Source of the DNA: Roseitalea sp964606055
Lineage (GTDB): Bacteria; Pseudomonadota; Alphaproteobacteria; Rhizobiales; Rhizobiaceae
NCBI GenBank assembly: GCA_964606055.1
Contig: CAZSFA010000017.1
Location: 1-30,415 of the forward strand
Length of the DNA stretch: 30,415 nt
Direction: 5' to 3'
Positions 17,115 through 23,790 of the stretch are shown here, in pieces. Position 1 is the stretch's first letter. The number at the start of each line of letters is the position of its first letter. The translations under genes and the position numbers were made by a program. The notes under the pieces are model-generated. The model was not told where the DNA came from. It made no database searches and saw only the letters and a list, made by a program, of their open reading frames with translations.

Positions 17115-18353
17115 TCAGTCCCTGAGCGTGTAAAGGTGAAAGCCGCCATAGATCGCCGACCTGTCCCGGGCGTGCAGCGCCTGCGAGCGCTGGGCATGGT
17201 AGGTCCATCGCGCCAGCGTGCTCTGCGAGATGCGGCCCGGCAGGATGGTGTCGATGCCCGCCGTGCGGAAGATCACCCGCGCGCCCGGTTTGGCGGTGCG
17301 CGTGATCTGCGCCCAAAGATCGCTCAACTGCCGGTCGTTCATCCAGTCCTGCGCGTCCAGCAACACGTAGCAATCCTTCGATGCCGCCGGTTGGTCGGCA
17401 AGAAATGCGGTCAGGATGCGGTTGTGGATGCGCGCCTTGTGGGCGTTGGCATGCAGCGCGTCGAAGTTTCCGGCCTCAAGATAGGGCGGCAGCGGGCCTT
17501 GCCCGCTCGGATCGTAGCCCCGGTTGAACGCGGCCCAGGCGAAATAGTTCTCGCTCAGCGGGAAATCGCACATCAGCGCGCGTGTGCGCTCGGTCAACAC
17601 CGCATGCATGTCGCCGCCGGCCGCGCCGGCCAGCGCTTCGTACTGCTGCGGCGGGATGCCCAGGCCGAACAGCGACGCGCGCTGCCGAGTCAGCCACTTG
17701 ATCAGCCGGCCGTCGATGGCCGGCCGTACCTTGTCCTCGAAGTATTGGCGCTGTTCGTCCAGCGAGCGGCACGCGACGAACTCGGTCAGCCGCAGCCCGT
17801 AGAGCCGCGCGATGCGGTGCGCCGCGCCGATGAACAGGCCCAGCGCCCCATAGCGGTAAAACCCGCGCTCGAACATCTGGATGCGCCGCCCGCCAAGGCC
17901 CATGCGGCGGTTCCAGTAGTCGACCGTCTCGACGTCGAGATGTGGCGCAAGATGGGTGTCGAACAGGGCTGCATTGCCGGCGACATCGGCCCGGCCAAAG
18001 AAATCGAACAGCGCCGCATGATCGGGCAGATGGCGCGCGGCGGCGTATTTGAGCCGGTTGAGCGCGACATGCGCCGGCGACAGATCGACCGCATCGATCG
18101 CGGCCGGCCCCGCCGTCAGGTAGGACATCACGTTGCAGCCGCCCGAGGCGATGGCGACGATGTGGTCGTCCGCCGTGATGTCGAGCGCGGTCATGTCCAC
18201 CACCGGGTCTTCCCAGATCTGCGGGTAGACGAGCCCGGTGAAGGTCTGCGCGAACAAGCGTTCGAGAAGGCCGGTGCGGCTGGCGGCACGGTTTTGCTGG
18301 ACCGCGGCGTCGACTTGCCGGCGGACCGTTGGATTTGCGGAAGGGGAGCCCAT
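17115..18353 (-). CDS. btaA: BtaA, SAM:diacylglycerol 3-amino-3-carboxypropyltransferase
   Basis: A 412-residue DUF3419-family protein, the normal BtaA length. Recognisable parts are TGLVYPQIWEDPVVDM at the start, the SAM-binding IASGGCNVMSYL, IDAVDLSPAHVALN, and the C-terminal DAQDWMNDRQL and GARVIFRTAG segments. It moves the aminocarboxypropyl group of SAM to diacylglycerol, the first step of DGTS formation at the inner membrane. The ATG at 18353 is chosen because it begins the conserved region; the frame is open further upstream into plcP. It lies 65 bases after plcP and 3 bases before btaB on the same strand. DGTS replaces phospholipids when phosphate is scarce. Confidence 0.94.
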   Translation of the reverse strand: MGSPSANPTVRRQVDAAVQQNRAASRTGLLERLFAQTFTGLVYPQIWEDPVVDMTALDITADDHIVAIASGGCNVMSYLTAGPAAIDAVDLSPAHVALNRLKYAAARHLPDHAALFDFFGRADVAGNAALFDTHLAPHLDVETVDYWNRRMGLGGRRIQMFERGFYRYGALGLFIGAAHRIARLYGLRLTEFVACRSLDEQRQYFEDKVRPAIDGRLIKWLTRQRASLFGLGIPPQQYEALAGAAGGDMHAVLTERTRALMCDFPLSENYFAWAAFNRGYDPSGQGPLPPYLEAGNFDALHANAHKARIHNRILTAFLADQPAASKDCYVLLDAQDWMNDRQLSDLWAQITRTAKPGARVIFRTAGIDTILPGRISQSTLARWTYHAQRSQALHARDRSAIYGGFHLYTLRD

Positions 18354-18418
18354 ATCGCTTCGGAGGGTCTTTCGATCTGTGTTTTCGGTTCCGGGTTGGG
18401 CACGCGCATGGAGCGCGG

Positions 18419-19252
18419 TCAAGCGGCGCGGGTCTTGGCCTTTTCCGGTTTTGCGGCCTTGAGGTCCACGACGCCGGACTTGCGGCGTGCGCGCATGATT
18501 TCGGCCCAATCGATCAGATGCAACTGGCCATCGTCGGTTTCGGCGATCGCCGTGCAGCTTTCCACCCAATCACCGGTGTTCACATAGGTGATGCCCGATT
18601 GTTCCTTGATCGTGGCGTGGTGGATGTGGCCGCAGATCACGCCGTCCACATCGGAGCGGCGCGCCTCGCTCAACAGCGCGTCTTCATAGGCGCCGATGAA
18701 GTTGACCGCCTTCTTGACCTTGAGCTTCAGCCAGCGCGACAGCGACCAGTACTGCCCGTCCCAAAGGCGCCTGATCTGGTTGAGCCAGCCATTGATCCAC
18801 AGCGCCGACGCATAGGCGCGATCGCCCACATGGGCCAGCCATTTGGCGTTGAGCACGACCATGTCGAACTGGTCGCCATGGACGACCAGAAAGCGCGTGC
18901 CATCCGCCGTGACGTGGACGTCGCGGTCGCGCACGTCGATGCCGCCGAAATGCGATCCCAGATAAGAGCGCATCACCTCGTCATGATTGCCGGGAATGTA
19001 GATGATCTCGGTGCCCTTGCCCGCCTTGCGCAGCAGCTTCTGCACCACGTCGTTGTGCGCTTGCGGCCAGTACCAGCCCTTTTTCAGCCGCCAGCCGTCG
19101 AAGATGTCGCCGACCAGGTAGATGCGCTCGGCATCGTGCTCGCGCAGGAAATCGATGAGCATCTCCGCCTGGCAGCCACGCGTGCCCAAGTGGATATCGG
19201 AGAGGAACAGCGTGCGAAACCGTTTGGGTTCGGTCATGGGCGTGGCCTGCAT
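18419..19252 (-). CDS. plcP: PlcP-type metallophosphoesterase (phospholipase C of lipid remodelling)
   Basis: A 277-residue calcineurin-like phosphoesterase. Metal-binding motifs appear in order: SDIH at residues 18-21, GDIFDGW at 48-54, GNHDE at 88-92, then VHGDQFD and CGHIHH. Automatic tools often call such proteins UDP-2,3-diacylglucosamine diphosphatase (LpxH-like). However, the WYWPQAHNDVVQKLLRKA block and the length match PlcP of Sinorhizobium and marine bacteria, a phosphate-starvation phospholipase C that releases diacylglycerol from phosphatidylcholine and related lipids. Its position directly before btaA and btaB, which consume diacylglycerol, supports this. The start may be ATG 19252 or ATG 19237; a promoter predicted at 19259-19289 would start RNA almost on 19252. 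Confidence 0.88.
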   Translation of the reverse strand: MQATPMTEPKRFRTLFLSDIHLGTRGCQAEMLIDFLREHDAERIYLVGDIFDGWRLKKGWYWPQAHNDVVQKLLRKAGKGTEIIYIPGNHDEVMRSYLGSHFGGIDVRDRDVHVTADGTRFLVVHGDQFDMVVLNAKWLAHVGDRAYASALWINGWLNQIRRLWDGQYWSLSRWLKLKVKKAVNFIGAYEDALLSEARRSDVDGVICGHIHHATIKEQSGITYVNTGDWVESCTAIAETDDGQLHLIDWAEIMRARRKSGVVDLKAAKPEKAKTRAA

Positions 19253-19258
19253 CGTTGC

Positions 19259-19299
19259 ACTATAAGCCCAAAACAGAGTCGTATGTCACGCATGTGACG
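19259..19299 (-). promoter_or_regulatory. Candidate plcP promoter with Pho-box-like repeat
   Basis: On the minus strand, GTGACA (19284-19289) is a 5/6 match to -35 and TATAGT (19259-19264) a 5/6 match to -10, with a somewhat long 19-base spacer. Overlapping the -35 is CGTCA-N6-TGACA (19284-19299). This has the half-site spacing of a Pho box (TGTCA-N6-TGTCA), each half differing at one position. The same bases also form a GTCAC-N4-GTGAC palindrome, so another regulator is possible. Confidence 0.45.
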
Positions 19300-19367
19300 C
19301 CGACTTTCGTCGCCGCGCCGCAGGCCGTGTTCGCGCCCTTGCTGTGCGGTGAGCCGGCTGCGCCCGG

Positions 19368-20396
19368 CTACACCGGGTTGTGTGCCAGGATGCTCTTGGC
19401 GGAGTCGCGAATGGCAGCGTCGACGGGCCGGAACGTCATGCCAAGCGCCTCGGTTGTGCCGCTCGCATCGACCGTCCTGCGCACGCCAAGCTGCGGCACG
19501 ATCGCCCTGACCTCGGCGTCGAACAGGCCGAGCAGCCGGATGACGAAGTTGGGCGCCCGGCGCGTCGTCACCTTGCGCGCCGGATAGGCCTTGGCGATGA
19601 TGTCTGCGATCTCGGGAAACCAGATGAACTGTGACACAGCCAGCAGCCGCTTGCCGGCGGTCTGCGGCTTTGCCATCGCCTCCACATGCATTGCCGCAAC
19701 GTCCCGCACGTCGACGGCGGGCAGGCCGAAATACGGCAGCATCGGATCCTTGGCCGCCAGCACCCGCTCGACCACGCGCAACGACGTGCCGTAGTGGCCG
19801 TCCAGAGCCGGGCCGACGACGAGGCCGGGATTGATCGTGGTCATGTCCATGTCGGGCGCGTCGCTCTTGATGAACGCCCACGCGGCCTGTTCGGCCATCG
19901 TCTTGGACTTGGCGTACGGGTTGATGCGCGACCAGCCAAGGTCGCTCCAGTCGGCGGCGGTGAAGGCGGTGCCGTTGTCGGGCGCGTCCTTCTCCATCAC
20001 CGACACCATCGACGAGGTCAGGATGACGCGCTTGATGCCGGCCTGTGCCGCCGCCTTGAGCGCGCGCAGCGTTCCGTCCACGGCGGGCCCGATCACCTCG
20101 TTTTCATCCTTGGGTTGGGCCATAGGAAACGGCGAAGCCGTATGCATCAGCACGTCCGCGCCGGCCATCGCCGCGTCCCAGCCTTCATCCCTGGTCAGGT
20201 CGAGTTCGGCGAACTGCAAATGGCTGTCGAGGACGCCGGCGTCCTCCAGATGCGGGCGCACCGCGTCGCGCACCTCGTCGGCCCGCTTCATCGATCGCAG
20301 CGTTGCCGTGACGCGGTGGCCGCCATTGAGAAGGGCCACCAGGATGTGCTTGGCGATGAAACCGGTCGTGCCGGTGAGGACAACGTGATGCGACAT
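19368..20396 (-). CDS. Extended SDR family NAD(P)-dependent reductase (dihydroflavonol-4-reductase-like)
   Basis: A 342-residue Rossmann protein of the extended short-chain dehydrogenase family. It has the TGTTGFIAKHI nucleotide-binding loop near residue 7, LTSSMVSVM for the catalytic Ser region, and an active-site YAKSK (YxxxK). The NPGLVVGP segment and the HTASPFPM motif are typical of aldehyde/ketone reductases related to dihydroflavonol-4-reductase. The physiological substrate cannot be read from sequence. The ATG at 20396 is chosen because an AGGAG precedes it and it begins the conserved core. A palindrome overlaps the likely -35 region upstream. It is downstream of the DksA-like gene on the same strand. 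Confidence 0.92.
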   Translation of the reverse strand: MSHHVVLTGTTGFIAKHILVALLNGGHRVTATLRSMKRADEVRDAVRPHLEDAGVLDSHLQFAELDLTRDEGWDAAMAGADVLMHTASPFPMAQPKDENEVIGPAVDGTLRALKAAAQAGIKRVILTSSMVSVMEKDAPDNGTAFTAADWSDLGWSRINPYAKSKTMAEQAAWAFIKSDAPDMDMTTINPGLVVGPALDGHYGTSLRVVERVLAAKDPMLPYFGLPAVDVRDVAAMHVEAMAKPQTAGKRLLAVSQFIWFPEIADIIAKAYPARKVTTRRAPNFVIRLLGLFDAEVRAIVPQLGVRRTVDASGTTEALGMTFRPVDAAIRDSAKSILAHNPV

Positions 20397-20447
20397 GTGA
20401 CGATGGCTCCTGAACGATCGCGTTTCGCCCAGCAAGTGGCCCTCAAT

Positions 20448-20460
20448 TTGACGATGTCAA
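20448..20460 (-). promoter_or_regulatory. Palindrome over a -35-like element upstream of the SDR gene
   Basis: TTGAC-GAT-GTCAA is a perfect 5-base inverted repeat. On the minus strand it contains TTGACA (20455-20460), an exact -35 match, about 60 bases before the SDR start. A good -10 is not evident at 16-18 bases. The overlap suggests operator control of the SDR gene. Confidence 0.4.
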
Positions 20461-20500
20461 GATCGAAAAGGGTGTCCGACCGGAAAACCTTGGCCGCAGC

Positions 20501-20833
20501 TCAGCGCGCGCAGTTGACGCAACGCTCCGCCATCGGGTCGATCGCAAGGCGTTTGGGCGCGATCGCCTCGCCGCAGTCGACGCAACAGCCGTAGTCGCCG
20601 CTTGCAAGGCGCCGCTCGGCCATCTCGATCCGCACCAGATCGCGCTGCCGTGCCTTGCGGGCGGCGACGGCCATCTCGCGCTGTTGCATCGCATCGATGC
20701 GGCTGACGCGGCCGATCGTCGCCTGGTCGAGCGGCACCGGCGCGCTGGCGTCCCGCGCGGCTGTCAGCATCGTCTCGATTTCGGCACGCAGTGCGGCAAG
20801 ACGTGCCTTTGCAACCTCGTCGTCCGGTGTCAT
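20501..20833 (-). CDS. DksA/TraR-family C4 zinc-finger protein
   Basis: A 110-residue protein. The N-terminal half is helical and charged (coiled-coil-like, residues about 1-75). The C-terminal half carries a zinc finger CVDCGEAI...CVNC, with C-x2-C pairs spaced as in DksA/TraR proteins. These small proteins bind the secondary channel of RNA polymerase and alter transcription; this short form is close to TraR/YbiI in size. ATG 20833 is preferred; an in-frame ATG at 20872 would add 13 residues not typical of the family. It is divergent from nnrU. Confidence 0.9.
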   Translation of the reverse strand: MTPDDEVAKARLAALRAEIETMLTAARDASAPVPLDQATIGRVSRIDAMQQREMAVAARKARQRDLVRIEMAERRLASGDYGCCVDCGEAIAPKRLAIDPMAERCVNCAR

Positions 20834-20886
20834 AGCGGCACGGTAGGAAGCGTCGCCAAAAGGCGCAAGCATTTCGGGGTTCGATC

Positions 20887-21456
20887 ATGATCTGGCTGCT
20901 GCTCGGCATCATCGTGTTTCTTGGCATTCATTCGGTGCGCATCGTTGCGCCCGGCGTGCGTGACGGCGTGATCGCGCGCTATGGCGAAGGCCCCTGGAAG
21001 GGCATCTACTCGCTGATCGCGCTGGCCGGGTTCGTGCTTTTGATCTGGGGCTACGGCCAGGCGCGCTGGGAGGCACCGACCCTGTGGGTGCCGCCGATCT
21101 GGCTGACACATCTGAACGCGCTGTTGATGCTGGTGGCCCTTGTCATCTTCGCCGCCTATCCGCTGCCCGCCGGCTACATCAAGCGCGCGGTCAAGCATCC
21201 GATGATCCTGGCGGTGAAGATCTGGGCGCTCGGCCACCTTCTGGCCAATGGCGAGGCGGCCGCGCTTTTGCTGTTCGGCAGCTTTCTGGCCTGGGCCGTC
21301 GCTGACCGCATTTCGTTCAAGCGGCGGGGCGATCCGGTCTATGACAATCCCGGGGTTCAATATGATCTGATCGCCGTTGCGATCGGCATCGCGGCCTATC
21401 TTTGGCTGGTCTTTCAGGGCCATTTGTGGCTGTTCGGGGTGCCGCCCATCGTATAG
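20887..21456 (+). CDS. NnrU-family integral membrane protein
   Basis: A 189-residue protein with about five hydrophobic helices (near 1-17, 39-55, 72-95, 110-140 and 160-182). It has the NnrU family features: an early LGIHSVRIVAP, a middle IKRAVKHPMILAVKIWALGHLLANG with conserved His residues, and a DRISFKRRGDP loop. NnrU is linked to nitric-oxide and denitrification metabolism in some alphaproteobacteria, but the family is widespread and its biochemical role is not settled. No nir or nor genes are present in this window. It is divergent from the DksA-like gene; the ribosome binding site is weak. Confidence 0.9.
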   Translation: MIWLLLGIIVFLGIHSVRIVAPGVRDGVIARYGEGPWKGIYSLIALAGFVLLIWGYGQARWEAPTLWVPPIWLTHLNALLMLVALVIFAAYPLPAGYIKRAVKHPMILAVKIWALGHLLANGEAAALLLFGSFLAWAVADRISFKRRGDPVYDNPGVQYDLIAVAIGIAAYLWLVFQGHLWLFGVPPIV

Positions 21457-21481
21457 CCCATCATCCGGCACTTAACTTTTG

Positions 21482-21494
21482 GCGCAATTTGCGC
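21482..21494. promoter_or_regulatory. Palindrome upstream of the YfgM-like gene
   Basis: GCGCAA-T-TTGCGC is a perfect 6-base inverted repeat 38-50 bases before the start codon. It is close to an AT-rich CTTAAC, the likely promoter area. An operator role is possible. The 10-mer CAATTTGCGC inside it recurs at 23736-23745 upstream of the cell wall hydrolase gene. Confidence 0.3.
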
Positions 21495-21531
21495 TTAGAC
21501 CGCGCCGACCAACAGGCGCAACGGGATCGAC

Positions 21532-22203
21532 ATGTCAGACGACGGTTTCATCCGCGAGGTAGAAGAAGAGCTCCGCTCGGACCGGCTCAAGCAGTTTTGG
21601 GACCGGTTCGGTCTGATCATCATCGGCGTGGCGGTGGCTGCCGTGCTGGCGACGGCCGGCTATCGCGGCTGGGAATGGTATTCCAACAGTCAGGCATCGG
21701 CATCCGGCGACCGGTTCCTGGAAGCGCTGAACCTTGCCAATGGCGGCGATGCCGATGCCGCGCTCGCCGAACTGGACGCCCTTCAGGCCGAAGGCTTCGG
21801 CCAGTACCCGGTCCTGGCGCGTATGCGCGCGGCGACGGTGCGGTTCAATGCCGGCGATGCCGATGGCGCGGTGGCCGATTTCGACGAGATCGCCGGCGAC
21901 CGGTCAGTTCCGGTCGCCCTGCGCGACATGGCACGCCTGCGCGCGGCCTACATCCTTGTCGACCACGGCTCCTATGAAGATGTCGCCGCCCGCGCCGAGC
22001 AACTGGCCGCCGGCGACAATCCGCTGCGCCATTCGGCCCGCGAAGCACTTGGCCTTGCCGCGTTTCAGAACGGGCGGACCGCCGACGCCCAGCGCCTGTT
22101 CGACGAGATCCGCGCCGATCCGGTCGCGCCGTCCGGCCTTGCCGAGCGCGCCCGCATCATGCTCGAACTGATCCGGGCGAGCGGCGCGGTCGCCGAAGGC
22201 TGA
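21532..22203 (+). CDS. YfgM-like tetratricopeptide-repeat membrane protein
   Basis: A 223-residue protein with one membrane helix (about 24-43, GLIIIGVAVAAVLATAGYRG) after a short acidic cytoplasmic N-terminus. A periplasmic TPR_21-like domain with alpha-helical repeats to the C-terminus follows. In E. coli the relative YfgM binds the SecYEG-associated chaperone PpiD and lies in yfgM-bamB-der. Here the stop codon overlaps the der start by one base (TGATG), so the two are coupled, and no bamB lies between them. A role in protein export or envelope quality control is likely by family. Confidence 0.87.
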   Translation: MSDDGFIREVEEELRSDRLKQFWDRFGLIIIGVAVAAVLATAGYRGWEWYSNSQASASGDRFLEALNLANGGDADAALAELDALQAEGFGQYPVLARMRAATVRFNAGDADGAVADFDEIAGDRSVPVALRDMARLRAAYILVDHGSYEDVAARAEQLAAGDNPLRHSAREALGLAAFQNGRTADAQRLFDEIRADPVAPSGLAERARIMLELIRASGAVAEG

Positions 22204-23663
22204 TGGCGTTCACGGTCGCGATCGTCGGCCGCCCCAATGTCGGCAAGTCGACGCTGTTCAACCGGCTGGTCGGCCGCAAGCTGGCGATCGTGCACGATCA
22301 GCCCGGCGTCACCCGCGACCGGCGGCGCCACGAGGCCACGCTTGCCGATCTGCGCTTTGACGTCATCGACACCGCCGGGCTCGAGGAAGGCGAGGCCGAC
22401 AGTCTGCCCGGCCGTATGCGCGCCCAGACCGAAACGGCCGTTGCGGAAGCCGATCTGGCGCTGTTCCTGATTGACGCCCGCGCCGAACTGACCGCCGCCG
22501 ACCGCATCTTCGCCGACATCCTGCGCCGTGCCGACCGGCCGGTCGTTCTGGTCGCCAACAAGGCCGAATCGCGCAGCGCCGAGGCGGGCCTTTACGACGC
22601 CTTCGAGCTGGGCCTTGGCGCGGCGGTGCCGGTGTCGGCCGAGCACGGGCTCGGCATGAGCGATCTGCGCGATGCGATCGTGGAGGCGCTCGGCGAGGAG
22701 CGCGCGTTGCGGGCCGACGAGCCGGACGATGAACCTCAGACCGATGTGGTCATTGCCGAAGGCGAGGCCGACGCGCCGCCGGCCTATGACGAGACCCGCC
22801 CGCTCAGGATCGCCGTCGTCGGCCGACCCAATGCCGGCAAGTCGACGATGATCAACGCGCTGATCGGCGAGGACCGGCTGCTGACCGGCCCCGAGGCCGG
22901 CATCACGCGCGATTCGATCGCCGTCGACTGGCGTTGGCGCGACCGGCCGATGCGGCTGTTCGACACCGCCGGCATGCGGCGCAAGGCGCGCGTTGTCGAG
23001 CGGCTCGAACAGATGTCGGTGGGCGACGCGCTGCGCGCCATCCGCTTTGCCGAAGTGGTGGTCATCGTGCTCGATGCGCTGGCGCCGTTCGAAAAGCAGG
23101 ATCTGCAGATCATCGACCTGATCGTCCGCGAGGGCCGTGCGCCGGTCATCGCGTTCAACAAATGGGATCTGGTCAAGGACCGGCAGGCAACGCTGGCCGA
23201 TCTGCGCGAGCGCACCGAACGGTTGCTGCCGCAGATCCGCGGCGTGCGCATCGTGCCGGTGTCGGCGCGCACCGGCCATCGCCTCGACAAGCTGATGGAT
23301 GCGGTATTGGCGACCCATCGCGTCTGGAACAGCCGCATCGCGACCGCCCAACTCAATCGCTGGCTCGACGATGTGGCCCGCCACCACCCGCCGCCGGCCG
23401 TCTCCGGCCGCCGCATCAAGCTCAAATACATCACCCAGGCCAAGACCCGCCCGCCGGGCTTCGTGCTGTCGTGCTCGCGGCCCGAGGCGCTGCCGGCCGC
23501 CTATCTGCGCTATCTGACCAATGCGCTGCGGGCCGACTTCGATCTGCCCGGTGTGCCGATCCGGATCATGACGCGCACCTCCGAGAACCCGTATGCGCAC
23601 AAGGCGCGCAAGACACCGCCCGCCGAAAGGCCCGGCCGCCGGCCCGCGCGGCGCTCGCGTTAA
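22203..23663 (+). CDS. der: Der (EngA), double-domain ribosome-associated GTPase
   Basis: A 486-residue protein with two tandem Era-like GTPase domains and a C-terminal KH-like domain. Domain 1 has GRPNVGKST (9-17), DTAG (56-59) and NKAE in the G4 position. Domain 2 has GRPNAGKST (207-215), DTAG (254-257) and NKWD (319-322). The acidic linker between them (about 165-200) is longer than in E. coli. The KH domain contains the KLKYITQ segment, and the tail after about 460 is basic. Der is essential for maturation of the 50S ribosomal subunit. G4 NKAE instead of NKxD in domain 1 seems usual for related alphaproteobacteria. Confidence 0.97.
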   Translation: MAFTVAIVGRPNVGKSTLFNRLVGRKLAIVHDQPGVTRDRRRHEATLADLRFDVIDTAGLEEGEADSLPGRMRAQTETAVAEADLALFLIDARAELTAADRIFADILRRADRPVVLVANKAESRSAEAGLYDAFELGLGAAVPVSAEHGLGMSDLRDAIVEALGEERALRADEPDDEPQTDVVIAEGEADAPPAYDETRPLRIAVVGRPNAGKSTMINALIGEDRLLTGPEAGITRDSIAVDWRWRDRPMRLFDTAGMRRKARVVERLEQMSVGDALRAIRFAEVVVIVLDALAPFEKQDLQIIDLIVREGRAPVIAFNKWDLVKDRQATLADLRERTERLLPQIRGVRIVPVSARTGHRLDKLMDAVLATHRVWNSRIATAQLNRWLDDVARHHPPPAVSGRRIKLKYITQAKTRPPGFVLSCSRPEALPAAYLRYLTNALRADFDLPGVPIRIMTRTSENPYAHKARKTPPAERPGRRPARRSR

Positions 23664-23709
23664 CCCTGTCCCGGCTTTCGACGATTTTTCACAAAACGTG
23701 ACCGGGCGC

Positions 23710-23730
23710 TTAACCGCTCATCAAGGTTAA
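23710..23730. promoter_or_regulatory. TTAACC inverted repeat upstream of the cell wall hydrolase (CtrA-like half-sites)
   Basis: TTAACC (23710-23715) and GGTTAA (23725-23730) form a perfect 6-base inverted repeat with a 9-base spacer, 60-80 bases before the hydrolase start. A third TTAACC lies at 23660-23665 over the der stop codon. TTAACC is the half-site motif of the alphaproteobacterial regulator CtrA. The spacing differs from its usual TTAA-N7-TTAA, so this is suggestive only. Confidence 0.4.
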
Positions 23731-23790
23731 TGCCTCAATTTGCGCCGACATCACCGACCCCGCGTCTTTCGCGTTCGATGGAGTTGCGTC

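Noticed and set aside
17049..18587. Plus-strand open frame opposite btaA
   Set aside because: Antisense shadow of a full-length BtaA; no ribosome binding site or domain seen.
18419..19252. Lipid A enzyme (UDP-2,3-diacylglucosamine diphosphatase) as the function of the metallophosphoesterase
   Set aside because: Length, the WYWPQAHND block and position before btaA-btaB fit PlcP better; kept as the alternative to be tested by phylogeny.
19368..20435. Longer SDR start at 20435
   Set aside because: The ATG at 20396 has an AGGAG site and begins the conserved nucleotide-binding fold; the extra 13 residues look non-coding.
22065..23600. Minus-strand open frame opposite der
   Set aside because: Der is intact with all GTPase motifs; the antisense product is low complexity.
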